From NCBI GenBank assembly GCA_963970005.1, contig CAXAMN010003891.1:1581606-1645605 (forward strand): a DNA stretch of 64,000 bases, read 5' to 3'. This DNA is from Durusdinium trenchii (lineage: Eukaryota > Sar > Dinophyceae > Suessiales > Symbiodiniaceae). The stretch's first letter is position 1. Every line of letters starts with the position of its first letter. The notes under the pieces are model-generated. The model was not told the origin of the DNA, did not search any database, and was given only the letters and a program-made list of their open reading frames with translations. The translations under genes and the position numbers were made by a program. Shown here piece after piece: positions 34,801 through 42,994 of this stretch.

Positions 34801-37800
34801 TCGGAAGCAGCAAGACTAGCATTCCGTCTTCATCGCAATCTTGGACATCCACGAAAAGAACTTCTAGTTTCCCTCCTTCGCCAACGTGGATGTGGTGAAA
34901 AGATCATCAAGGCAGCCGAAGATCTTGAATGTCCATACTGCAAGAATTTTGCAGTCCGCAAAGGTGCAGCTCCAGCTCATCTCAGCAGAGCCGAGAACTT
35001 CAACACCCACGTACAAGCTGATGTGATGTGGTATGACCTCGTGAGTGAGGATCCTGACGGAGCCACCAAGCGGAAGGGCAAGAAGATTCCCATCCTCGTC
35101 ATGGTTGATGAAGCAACTCGGTTCATGAGTGCCCGAACCGTTCCTGATGAGCAAGGTCCATCACTACAAAAAGCCTTTGAACGAGGTTGGATCCGACATC
35201 ATGGCCCTCCTGAACGTCTCTTTGTCGATGAGGCCACCGGTTGGGCAAGCGACAACTCAATGAAATGGGCTGAAGAACATGGCATTGAAATGAGAATTTC
35301 ACCAGGGCAAGACCACACAAGAACAAGCATTGTTGAACGACGACATCAACTTCTTCGAAGAGGTCTTGCAGTCTTCATCCGTGAGCATCAGTTGACAGGA
35401 CTTGTTGGACTCCAAGATGCTTTGAATTGGATTGTCCCCTCCTTGAACAACAACACCTTTGTCAACGGCTACACACCGTGTCAACTGGCTCATGGCAGGC
35501 AACCCAATGTGCCTGGTTTGCTGAGTGATGAACGCACCTCACCTCTTCAGCTACAAACAACTGAACAAGAACGGTTGTACAAGAAGCTTCAACTACGAGC
35601 AAGTGCACATGCCGCATGCGCCAAAGCTGAGATTGATGTCAAGCTCAGAAGAGCATTGTTGAGAAGGTTCACTGGCCAAAACGAAGACCTATCTCCAGGA
35701 GAACGATGCCTCTACTGGAGAGAATCCAATGATCGGTTCCACACAATTCAATGGCGTGGTCCTGCAGTGGTTCTAGCTGTTCAGCGAGATCCTGATACCA
35801 ATGTGGTTGACACCTACTGGATTGCACACGGAACTTCGCTGTTGAGAGCTGGCAAGCAGCATGTCAGGAAGCTTCCGAACCTGCAAGGCTCCATCGGCTC
35901 CACAGAGCGAGCAATCCAAGCAATGGAAGGACTCCGACAGCGACGTGTCGTCCGCATCATCGATCTCGAAAGAACCAATCGCCAAAGTCTAGACGACATG
36001 GACCCTGACCACGCAGAGGCTGAAGAACTCTTGGCTCCTGAGGTAAACATTGACTTGGAACCACTTCAAAATGAACACCATCAAGCACCTCTCAATCAAG
36101 GAGATGCTTCAGAACCTCCAGGTCCAAACGAACCTCATGGTCAAAGTGAATCACCAGGTCATAATGAACATCTCGAATATCCTGATGGAGAACCTGATGT
36201 ACCAATGGACCCAGGTCAACTTCCACCAGTTCCTGAAGATCAAGATCTCGATGAACCACAACAACAAGTGCCACCGTCAGTGGCAGAGCCAGATCCTGAT
36301 CCGGAGTGGGAACTTGATCCACTATATGCTCAACCAGCCGGCTCTCAAGAAACCTTTGAAGAACGTCGTCGTCGATTTGATCAACAAGAAACCATACAAG
36401 CTCGACGAGTTCATCCAGTGGTTCCCATCACTGAGCCAGCAGAAGAGCATCGAAACAAAAGGATCCGAAGACCACAAGAAGAAGATCTTCAAGTTGACAC
36501 CGACCTCCTGGCCCTTGATGACACCATGAATACCGACAGCCTCAACAACTTGGTGGAAGGCTGGACGTTCGACAAGGCCACCGGAGAGTTCGTGCTGGGT
36601 GAAACAGAAGACTATTGGAGTTTTGAAGATGGCTTTCTTGTTCGCAACCATATGTGGTCCAGAAACTCCACCTTCACTTCCGAAGAAGCACCACTTCCAG
36701 TAGCAGCAGAAGAACTTCAATCAACAACTGGTTTGACCCTGCCAAATGGATCTCGCCAAGTCTTTGTGAACAACGAGACCTACTCAATTGGCAAGGATCA
36801 ATGGGTTGGCAAAACTCTCTTCCCGCTCACAAAAGAAGCAGCACAAAGCCGACACCTGCCCTACGCTGGCGACCTCAAGAACAAGCTCAACACCCGTTGG
36901 ACGCTGCGATGCCGTGGGCATATTTGGGCTGCAGTCACTGCACCAAAGAAGAAGCCAACACCCTCCAATGTTGATGAGAAGAAGCTCTCCTGGGAAGATC
37001 GTCTCGCATTCGTTGAAGGCAAGAAGAGTGAACTTAGCTCGATCTTCGAGAATGGTGTTTGGGAGGTGGAACTACATCCACACAATGTCGCTCCAGATCG
37101 CATACTTCGAGCAAGATGGGTTCTCGCTTGGCGCACTGGAGCAGGAGGTGAACAAAGAGCAAAGGCACGTCTCGTCCTCCAAGGATTCAATGATCCTGAC
37201 CTTCTCGAAGGAAAGTTGGAAACCAGCAGTCCCACTTTGTGCCGAACAGCTCGCCAAACCTTGTTGGCCATCGCGTGCAATGAAAATTGGGAAAAGTGGG
37301 TGAGCGATGTTGCAACAGCATTCCTCCAAGGCGATCCTCAATCTCGCCAGTTGTGGGCAAAGCTTCCTCATGATGCCTGCAAAATGTTGAACTTGGAGAG
37401 TGGAGCGTTGATGAAATTGAAGAAGCCGCTTTATGGTCAAGCTGACGCACCACGTGAATGGTACAAAGTTGCAACCAGGAAGCTCCGACAGTTGGGATTT
37501 GCACCTCATCCCCTCGAATGTTGCCTCTTCCGACTGTTCGATGAGAATGACCGCTTGGTATGTTTGATTGGCCTCCACGTTGATGACATGCTAGGTGCAG
37601 GCGATCCAAGCTCATCGATGTACCAAAAGGTCAAAGGTGATCTTCGCAAGACCTTCGACTTCAAGCACTGGAGCGAAGAGGCAGAAGGCAAGCAACTTGA
37701 GTTTTGTGGCTGCAAACTAAAGAAGACTGATGAACAAATATGGCAATTGCACCAAGAAGACTACATCCCTGGAGTGAAACCTTTGACAACGACGCCAAAA

Positions 37801-39396
37801 GGAGACCATGATCCACTATCTCCAAAAGAAGTGTCAGCACTCCGAGGATTGTTGGGAGCACTACAATGGCCATCAACACAGTCGATGCCGCACTTGAGCC
37901 CTTCAATCTCCCTACTTTGTGGTAGCATCAACGGTGCAACAGAGTCCATAGCAAAAGCTGCAAACAAAGCACTCAGGTTTGCCAAGAACAACAAGGACGC
38001 CTCCCTACAGTTCACAAGATTGGGTGATTTGAATGAACTATGTTTGACCGCTGTCAGTGACGCTGCATGGGGTGTCCGCCCCGATCACTTGAGCCAAGGA
38101 GGATACTTCATCCTGCTGTCCCACAAGGACGTTCTGCAAAAGAGTGGCGATTTCAAGTATGTCATCCTCGACTGGAGATCATACAAGCTGCCACGAATCA
38201 GCAGAAGCAGTTTGAACTCCGAATCTCAAGCTTGCAGTGCCGCCATGGATTCCCTCGAGTACATCCAATTGTTTTGGAAGGGATGTGTCAACAGCTCATT
38301 CACCACCTCAAATGTGGACGAGAGAACTGGTCGACTACCGTGTGCACTTGTGGTCGATGCCAAAGCCCTATATGACTGCCTCAAAAGTGAAGCACCACAG
38401 TTGACTGGGGACAAACGCACCCAGATCGAGGCCTTGGTGATCAAAGAGAAGATGACCACCACAGGATGTCTCCTGAAGTGGATGTCCAGTGAGTTTCAAC
38501 TGGCTGACGGCCTTACCAAAGTAGCTTCAAGGCAGCTCATGGCAGACCGCCTACGAACACACATGTTCACCCTCCAGTCCGACCAGAGCTTCACCGCCGC
38601 CAAGAAGAAAAGTCCAAAAGAACGACATGACAATGCACGCCGCAATGCATTGACAAAAGCTGAAGCCCGAAGAGGATTGGCAATGATGATCATCTTGGGA
38701 TCATCAAGTGTAGCACAAGCAGCAAGTGAAACAGGTGAGACCAACGAGACCTACAACATTTATGTTTTCATGCTGTTTACTGCACTCGCCCTTTTTGGTG
38801 CCTCTCAAGCTTTCATGAACATGCTCAAGGCCCTTGTGAATGTCATCGGCAAGGTGATGAACGATGAGAAGTCCCAGAACTTAATGGACAAGGAAAATGA
38901 AGAAAGTCGTGAGGTGGAAACCACCGAAAGTTCCGCCCAGACGACAGAACAACTTCAGAAGCTGGTGCCGACCCGACTTCGTGAAGAGAATGAAAGATTG
39001 AAAAATGAAGTGAAAGAACACATTGAAGCAAATGCAATACTCCAGCACAGGATCAACTACTTGGAAGCTGAAGTTCATCGACAAGATGATCGAATGGAAG
39101 AATATGAAGTTGGTTTGAGAGAAGCAACCACCGAAGCACGACTCGCAAATGCCTCATACCAACGCACAGTTCAAGCCCTCCAAAGCCTACAAGGCCAACA
39201 CCATGTCCTGCAACAAGAACATCGAAGAGTTCAGAATTGCAGAGAAACACCGATCCCAAAGGAAGTTTTCATGGCTGCACGTGGAACAAAGTTCCATGTA
39301 GACCCACAGTGTCCAGCATTCCACACAGCATCCGGCCAAACGGCCATTGAGTGTTGCAAGATCTGCGAGAAGCAGATCGAAAAGGATCGCTGGTGA
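31885..39396 (+). CDS. Copia gag-pol polyprotein, 2503 aa
   Basis: The start is the first ATG after the leader (CGCCATG context). Order by residue: gag-like helical region 1-210; acidic stretch 228-290; Lys/Gly-rich stretch 335-365; CCHC knuckle CHRCGKPGHFASQC at 367-380; four 12-residue repeats 411-458; aspartic protease with D496-Q-G-A; methyltransferase-like module about 733-905; integrase zinc site H983, H988, C1016, C1019; integrase D1046, D1115, E1151 (35 residues between the last two, DD35E); integrase C-terminal SH3-like stretch 1270-1332; acidic/Pro-rich linker; reverse transcriptase about 1713-1960 with D1808 (SDVATAFLQGD) and D1900-D1901 (LHVDDM); RNase H about 2055-2215 with D2059, E2113, D2158, D2208; extra C-terminal region 2225-2503. 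No stop or frameshift. Plant copia polyproteins are roughly 1300-1400 aa, so this is unusually long. Gag and pol share a single frame, so gag excess, if any, must be achieved another way. Confidence 0.96.
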   Translation: MSRSPKGSSQAKEPAEKATLGKDERSYIPRFDNTMTGYREWRKRILLFARRQAIQGRANETGLSVLSILEGASWRQCEDLDLDALEKDDGLKSILQRLDAQWQYDDRVEMPDAFEKYFYKTQRRVGQSLLEFCTKHQQSLRELQKYKISLPEQVAGWLLLRKAGLSKDQQQLIYTQTGTDMSLNNIEKSMYMILGQDYKHVHQPAVRRAQNQSFQGRWKSRQLIHMAEDDELWEQDDWTEDYEPDEDAFYEADEWYDQEYDLVDDPEDLAYLHHTDEDTIFDTEEYDMAMAAYTDAKQRVLELKRSRGFYPVVAMVDKNQLPVMANANSSSGGKSPKGRGKKGKSKSKAPQGKGPQGKARARDAMVCHRCGKPGHFASQCKAASSSTTSTSAKKRTLEESDPLLTGMVLFENVMACENDTSPKNVMACENATASENVVVCENATPHENVMTLVNDTVQVEFYDCEEFFECEDAYSSSDVLVSEHEWLVPPEMAIQDQGASSFLIGTEYILRYMAWLQLLGVDLSRLEFKKCSKHFKFGGDASGHARWLLSVPTYINGKAGFIQAYIIFGATPPLLGRPVMERLQAVVDFGAYKMQILGSDWLPIEKGRQNTMLMRLARKEAGPMQFNNHQFDLRTEDDHHEILRFDDFIEDMKAQSRFSCIKSNLEKTFKPSTVFTAEDLESPPQEGEKEKNQESLRGFWNMVLEQICKEERRLQREILHARDHQPDRQPVVWEVYVGRGNVTKECQRLGAKVRRFGLEDGWNFNKAADRRAFLQLADEEAPDEMWLSPKCTLWSTMQNINVKTEDDRLHLKARRQEDHEKHLKFCRRAYLGQVRRGSHAHIEHPAHALSWKTPAFANLPGYKVIFDQCEYGATTMNDNHEEMPIKKPTALQTTKLAMVRRMSKRCSGDHMHQTLEGSNRCHKAEDYPIKMAQHIAHALVQPEGLEEQTFAAGDGDEQELTGVLRKLATTHGSEAARLAFRLHRNLGHPRKELLVSLLRQRGCGEKIIKAAEDLECPYCKNFAVRKGAAPAHLSRAENFNTHVQADVMWYDLVSEDPDGATKRKGKKIPILVMVDEATRFMSARTVPDEQGPSLQKAFERGWIRHHGPPERLFVDEATGWASDNSMKWAEEHGIEMRISPGQDHTRTSIVERRHQLLRRGLAVFIREHQLTGLVGLQDALNWIVPSLNNNTFVNGYTPCQLAHGRQPNVPGLLSDERTSPLQLQTTEQERLYKKLQLRASAHAACAKAEIDVKLRRALLRRFTGQNEDLSPGERCLYWRESNDRFHTIQWRGPAVVLAVQRDPDTNVVDTYWIAHGTSLLRAGKQHVRKLPNLQGSIGSTERAIQAMEGLRQRRVVRIIDLERTNRQSLDDMDPDHAEAEELLAPEVNIDLEPLQNEHHQAPLNQGDASEPPGPNEPHGQSESPGHNEHLEYPDGEPDVPMDPGQLPPVPEDQDLDEPQQQVPPSVAEPDPDPEWELDPLYAQPAGSQETFEERRRRFDQQETIQARRVHPVVPITEPAEEHRNKRIRRPQEEDLQVDTDLLALDDTMNTDSLNNLVEGWTFDKATGEFVLGETEDYWSFEDGFLVRNHMWSRNSTFTSEEAPLPVAAEELQSTTGLTLPNGSRQVFVNNETYSIGKDQWVGKTLFPLTKEAAQSRHLPYAGDLKNKLNTRWTLRCRGHIWAAVTAPKKKPTPSNVDEKKLSWEDRLAFVEGKKSELSSIFENGVWEVELHPHNVAPDRILRARWVLAWRTGAGGEQRAKARLVLQGFNDPDLLEGKLETSSPTLCRTARQTLLAIACNENWEKWVSDVATAFLQGDPQSRQLWAKLPHDACKMLNLESGALMKLKKPLYGQADAPREWYKVATRKLRQLGFAPHPLECCLFRLFDENDRLVCLIGLHVDDMLGAGDPSSSMYQKVKGDLRKTFDFKHWSEEAEGKQLEFCGCKLKKTDEQIWQLHQEDYIPGVKPLTTTPKGDHDPLSPKEVSALRGLLGALQWPSTQSMPHLSPSISLLCGSINGATESIAKAANKALRFAKNNKDASLQFTRLGDLNELCLTAVSDAAWGVRPDHLSQGGYFILLSHKDVLQKSGDFKYVILDWRSYKLPRISRSSLNSESQACSAAMDSLEYIQLFWKGCVNSSFTTSNVDERTGRLPCALVVDAKALYDCLKSEAPQLTGDKRTQIEALVIKEKMTTTGCLLKWMSSEFQLADGLTKVASRQLMADRLRTHMFTLQSDQSFTAAKKKSPKERHDNARRNALTKAEARRGLAMMIILGSSSVAQAASETGETNETYNIYVFMLFTALALFGASQAFMNMLKALVNVIGKVMNDEKSQNLMDKENEESREVETTESSAQTTEQLQKLVPTRLREENERLKNEVKEHIEANAILQHRINYLEAEVHRQDDRMEEYEVGLREATTEARLANASYQRTVQALQSLQGQHHVLQQEHRRVQNCRETPIPKEVFMAARGTKFHVDPQCPAFHTASGQTAIECCKICEKQIEKDRW
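33115..33258 (+). repeat. In-frame 36-bp tandem repeat within gag-pol
   Basis: Four units start at 33115, 33151, 33187 and 33223. Each encodes a 12-residue block of the form ENVMACENATxx (residues 411-458). It separates the zinc knuckle from the protease and is likely a flexible spacer. The exact period of 36 keeps the frame. Confidence 0.9.
34081..34599 (+). other. Methyltransferase-like module inside the polyprotein
   Basis: Residues 733-905 lie between protease and integrase, where canonical copia has no domain. The pattern resembles a Rossmann-fold methyltransferase of the cytosine-C5 type. WEVYVGRGNVT (733-743) could be the SAM-binding loop; SPKCTLWSTMQ (788-798, C791) resembles the catalytic Pro-Cys motif; IEHP (842-845) sits where C5 enzymes have Glu-Asn-Val; DQCEYGA (867-873) follows. 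The canonical Pro-Pro-Cys is Pro-Lys-Cys here, and the Glu-Asn is Glu-His. Family membership is inferred by motif order only. It could equally be an inactive relative. Confidence 0.5.
38677..39396 (+). other. Extra C-terminal region: hydrophobic, coiled-coil, Cys/His
   Basis: Residues 2265-2503 follow RNase H, where most copia polyproteins end. A hydrophobic stretch (2266-2280) ends in SSVAQAAS, resembling a signal-peptide cleavage site. An NET sequon follows (2287). A clear membrane-type segment YVFMLFTALALFGASQAF spans 2293-2310. A long charged coiled coil follows at about 2363-2450. The end carries H2471-x4-C2476 and C2491-x2-C2494, a possible zinc site. Function unknown. Confidence 0.7.
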
Positions 39397-39401
39397 GAGA
39401 C

Positions 39402-39416
39402 TTGACCTAAGGTCAA
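39402..39416. repeat. Palindrome after the gag-pol stop
   Basis: TTGACCTAAGGTCAA has arms of seven bases around one central base. It lies 6 bases after the TGA and about 20 bases before the 3' LTR. It might form a hairpin in the element's RNA. The rest of the 41-base gap to the LTR is pyrimidine-rich, ending TTTCTTACTTTTCCACCAG. Confidence 0.6.
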
Positions 39417-39437
39417 AATTTCTTACTTTTCCACCAG

Positions 39438-39663
39438 TGTGAATTTCGAGCAATAGACATGAGTTGAAGTCATTTGTGGATGACTGCGTTCGAGTTTCGC
39501 ACTCGCCGCGCCGCCCTTGTCCAGCGCGCTTGAGCCACATGACGTGGCCGCCCGTACTAGGCCTTGAAGAGAAAAGGTCCCCTTACTGCAGACGGAAACT
39601 TAGAGCGTTCCGCATCGACGGTGAACTCGGTTTGACCTCCTTTCGTGTTCCCGTGTTTTCACA
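39438..39663 (+). repeat. 3' LTR, 226 bp
   Basis: Identical to 31613-31838 by my reading, including the TG start and CA end. As the 3' copy it should supply the polyadenylation signal. The bases before it (TTACTTTTCCACCAG) are pyrimidine-rich, not purine-rich. Confidence 0.95.
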
Positions 39664-39668
39664 TTTAA
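39664..39668. other. Right target-site duplication TTTAA
   Basis: TTTAA directly follows the 3' LTR and matches 31608-31612. Confidence 0.92.
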
Positions 39669-40253
39669 CATATTAAGAATAGTATACGTTAAACAAAAAA
39701 AACAGCAGGCTAATATGGTTTACATCAATCAACTTTTCCTCATTTGCCCCCCACAACCTCCCCTAAACTCACTTCAGCCTATGGGCGGGTGTTCGTAATT
39801 ATCGTAATTTCATGTAATTTCACCTTCAAGCCCGGATGAAACGATGAGTTGTCAGGATGGATAAGGAGAATCAACCCTTCACTGGTCAAAATGAAGGGAC
39901 CACACCCATCACCGCACGTTTGCAACTTGTTGGCACCTGCACCTTCCTCATCTTCTGGGAAGCTCAGGCCCGCTAGCAGCAAGACTCCAGCTGTTCTGGA
40001 CGACGAACGAACGGCGTGGCTCGGTGACGAACGCGATGCGCCGTCACCGAACTCACCACTTCAGTTTGTTTTGGCATATGAATGCAAGTCAAAGCCATCA
40101 GCCAGGCTTTTTTTTGAGGGGGTCAGGTCAACCGTACTTGACCTCCCGGGATGTGTCACAACTGGTCGTTCCAGGCATCTGAATTTCCAGGTCGTTTCGT
40201 GAAATCCTGGAGGGTGGAAGTAGGTGACCGTGGAGCGCCGTGGGAGATCATAT

Positions 40254-40344
40254 CCCAAACACTCCATGTGTGCCATGTATGCCTACATTGGGATGGTTTT
40301 TGGGGGTCAATGTAGGCATATATGGCATACATGGAGTGTCTGGG
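40254..40344. repeat. MITE-like element, CACTCCATG family, best copy
   Basis: The left end CCCAAACACTCCATG pairs with the right end CATGGAGTGTCTGGG. Further in, GCCATGTATGCCTACATTG pairs with CAATGTAGGCATATATGGC (each shown in part). The centre is GGTTTTTGGGGGT. The unit is 91 bp. Confidence 0.78.
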
Positions 40345-40557
40345 TATCACTCGAGAGAGCAGAATGACTCTGGTGGAGAGTGGCATGAGATTTATTATTG
40401 ACCTGAAGGCCCTCCAAAGACGTGCATGCTGTATAGAATACAGACGTCAATTGGGATGGCCCACCACCTGGCCTGGTCTGGGTGTAGGAGCATAAGGACC
40501 TCCAAGACATGTTGAAAGGGTGACCCACCATCCTTCGATCCGTCGTCGGGGCCTCAC

Positions 40558-40608
40558 ATCCCTAGGGATCCATCACCATCCCTAGGGATCCATCACCATC
40601 CCTAGGGT
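40558..40608. repeat. Tandem triplet of a 21-bp unit with CCCTAGGG
   Basis: CCCTAGGGATCCATCACCAT occurs at 40560 and 40581 in direct orientation and is followed by a third CCCTAGGG. The unit is the terminal palindrome of the CCCTAGGG family, suggesting a tandem amplification of an element end. Confidence 0.8.
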
Positions 40609-40638
40609 TGTGTCGGGCGCGCCAGCCATAGATACAAG

Positions 40639-40980
40639 GAGCCAAAATAATTTTATAAAGCAAAAAAGCAAACAAACAACAAAAGGTAAAGCAAACAAAC
40701 AAGCAAAAACATGTAGCTGTGCGTGTTTGTCGTTTTTTTTTCACTTTTCTTCTTTATTTTCGCATTAGTTGTTGCTCTATTTTCGCATTTTTTTCCTAGG
40801 AGCGTAAATATTGCTGACGGGTAAAAGTTCTCATAAGTGCAGAAGTGGTCCCAGGAAACAAAACAAAAAAAAACAACACAATTGCAAAAACAAAGCAAAT
40901 TGCGCTGCTTTTGCATTTTCATGTGCTTTTGTTTCGCTTTTTTTTTGGTACTTTTTATTTTTTTCGCAACAAACATATTT
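40639..40980. other. AT-rich island of A- and T-runs
   Basis: About 340 bp of runs such as AAAGCAAACAAACAA and TTTTCGCATTTTTTTCC contrast sharply with the balanced composition around it. The block GCAAAAACAAAGC faces GCTTTTGTTTCGC as an imperfect inverted repeat. No coding signal. Confidence 0.75.
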
Positions 40981-41007
40981 GATGGTTGGTAATGTTGCCC
41001 AACATAA

Positions 41008-41113
41008 CCCAAGGGATCCAAGTAGTACATTCTGATAAGGTACGACTGGACCCTCCTGTGGCACCTACATAACAGTGTCGAACACATCATCTTCTGAGAA
41101 GGTATCCCTAGGG
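41008..41113. repeat. MITE-like element, CCCTAGGG family, diverged
   Basis: The unit runs from CCCAAGGGATCCAAGTA to GGTATCCCTAGGG. Internal ACAGTGTCGAACACATCA is shared with 16740-16790. Confidence 0.6.
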
Positions 41114-41364
41114 CAGAAAATTGATCCCACACAGTATTCTTTGTGCTTCTCATCTGGTCCAAGAAACAAGGCTGGACAACGAGATTAAGCTCCGCGAGCG
41201 GGCGCTGAACGAGTTCAAAGAGTCAGCAGGGATGGCCCAGAACGGGCGAATGAGTGCGTTGAACCTACCTTACCTAGTCAGTGGAGAACCTGGAAAACCC
41301 TCCTGGCACTCGGGCCCCCAGTCCCGCTTTCGAAACGAGGGTATGGAGCCCTATAGGGTAAGTC

Positions 41365-41451
41365 CCCTAGGGCTCCAACTATATCCTCAGAAGATGGTTA
41401 GACCCCCCAAACTGACCTGAAGCACCTTCTCAGGAGGTAGTTGGATCCCTA
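41365..41451. repeat. MITE-like element, CCCTAGGG family
   Basis: Left end CCCTAGGGCTCCAACTA; right end TAGTTGGATCCCTA. The inner arms are TCCTCAGAAGATGG and CACCTTCTCAGGAGG. Confidence 0.65.
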
Positions 41452-42391
41452 TTGTGTAAGTTGCAACCATGCTGATCCGCATGACTCGACCGAGGGCCGA
41501 ACACCCCTCAGGGTCGAACTCAGTGGTCGAGGAAGAGATCGACCATAACGGCAACTGGTTTGGGGCGATGGAGGGGTAAGTATTGGATTCGTCACCTTTG
41601 ATTGAAGGCTTTCTGTTGACTGTTGTCACCCTGGTGAAAGGTGGGTGAGGAAGATACCCCAAGAATCAGAACCCCAAGACTCAAGCAGACGCCAAGAATA
41701 CTCAAGCAGATACCCCAAGAATCAGAACGCCACGCTTGATCATCTCCTCGCTGCTCAACCTGTCTTCGCTGGGTCCGGACATGTGGATCGCCGGTCACCG
41801 AACTTTGGGGGAGACCTTTGGGGGCACCCCATGCGTAGCCGTACGCGTGACCATATGACCAGTCATCTCCCGGTCGTCTCAAGAAGGAAGAGATCGAAGG
41901 GTTCTCCACGTTCGCCAACCAGAGTGTTATGTAACTGTTGATAGCACGATCTCTTGAGAGATGCGAACAGGTGGAGTTCGGTGCACCGGTCTTGTCCAAT
42001 CCAAACACGGCTCAAAAGTCAGATGCAGCAACGCTGCGGCAAGGCACAGGTTGCACAGATCCCCGGACTCCGCTGCTTTGGCTCAGCGCTTGGAGCTTGG
42101 CCAGGAATTCAACCGAACTCCTGGCCTCCCACGCTAGGCATGAAGAGCCGGCTGCTAAGACTAAGATGTTGGGAAAGAAATAAGGTCAAACGGCACAGCA
42201 TGATTGTCCAGGCAATTACAGGCGCATGTTCTGTCAGTGGAGTCAGTTTTGGCACAGTCTCTAGAAATCATACAGTGCTTCGAGTAGGAGTCGTTCCAAC
42301 ATCAGGGGCAAAGATATGCCGTTCTTCACAGACATGTTTTCCTTCAGGACCCGATGTCCTGATCCATGGTCAGAGTTGGAGAAATCCGGAT

Positions 42392-42497
42392 CCTGGTTTT
42401 GCGGATCAGGTGACTTTTACCTATGGATCAATCCCCATACCCGGCAAAAGAATTTGTTGTTTCTATTGAGTTCCGGCTCCTTGAGCAAATCCAAGGG
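42392..42497. repeat. Dispersed repeat, copy 1 of 2
   Basis: CCTGGTTTTGCGGATCAGGT is followed by a variable part and then CCGGCTCCTTGAGCAAATCC. The same two blocks in the same order lie at 63296-63397. Identity of the element is unknown. Confidence 0.55.
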
Positions 42498-42913
42498 ATG
42501 GTCAGAGTTGAGAAAGCCATATTCTCAACAAAGTCCGCTGTTTGTCGGGGCCGGCACGTAACACGGAAGCACAGCAACAGAGGAAGGCAGAAGTGCTGCA
42601 GGTCAAAGGTGAATGACCTGCTGTCATTGCACTAGAAGCGCTTGTCCGAGATCCAAGCTAGACTAAGTGAGACGAAGTGACAGAGAAACACATCCGATGG
42701 TGAAGATATGGATGGAGGCCTGCCGAGGGGTTGGGGAGGGAATGGAAGGATGAAGGGATGTTGGGACGTGGCTTTTACCCTATGGGACGCGTCTTATTTT
42801 CCCCGCAAGGGTGATCATTTGTTGGTTATGTGGAGACTGACAATGTGAAAATCCTGGAGTCCCTGTATTGACTTTGGAGTCCGAGGGGACTAACATGCAG
42901 TGTGATGTAGACT

Positions 42914-42994
42914 GTAGACTGCTGATGAATAGACCCTCCATATGGAGATGTAAAGCTTCCTCATGTACGGAGGCTTTGTTCATCAACAGTCTAC
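42914..42994. repeat. Inverted repeat with GTAGACTG arms
   Basis: GTAGACTGCTGATGAA pairs with TTCATCAACAGTCTAC with one mismatch across an 81-bp span. Inside, CCTCCATATGGAG is also partly palindromic. Confidence 0.7.

Larger units (their letters stand above)
31613..39663 (+). mobile_element. Complete Ty1/copia LTR retrotransposon
   Basis: This 8051-bp element has two 226-bp LTRs that I read as identical base for base, TG...CA termini (TGTGAA/TTCACA inverted ends), a TTTAA target-site duplication and an initiator tRNA-Met-type primer-binding site. One uninterrupted gag-pol frame fills the interior. Domain order is integrase before reverse transcriptase, which defines copia rather than gypsy. 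Identical LTRs and an intact frame suggest a very recent insertion. I see no typical polypurine tract before the 3' LTR. It is about 3 kb longer than a typical plant copia because the polyprotein is much longer. Confidence 0.96.
39669..42391. other. Non-coding tract with MITE-like elements and an AT-rich island
   Basis: No gene recognised. The tract includes 40254-40344, 40558-40608, the AT-rich island 40639-40980, and elements at 41008-41113 and 41365-41451. A short direct repeat of CCCCAAGAATCAGAAC lies at 41657-41728. Confidence 0.5.
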
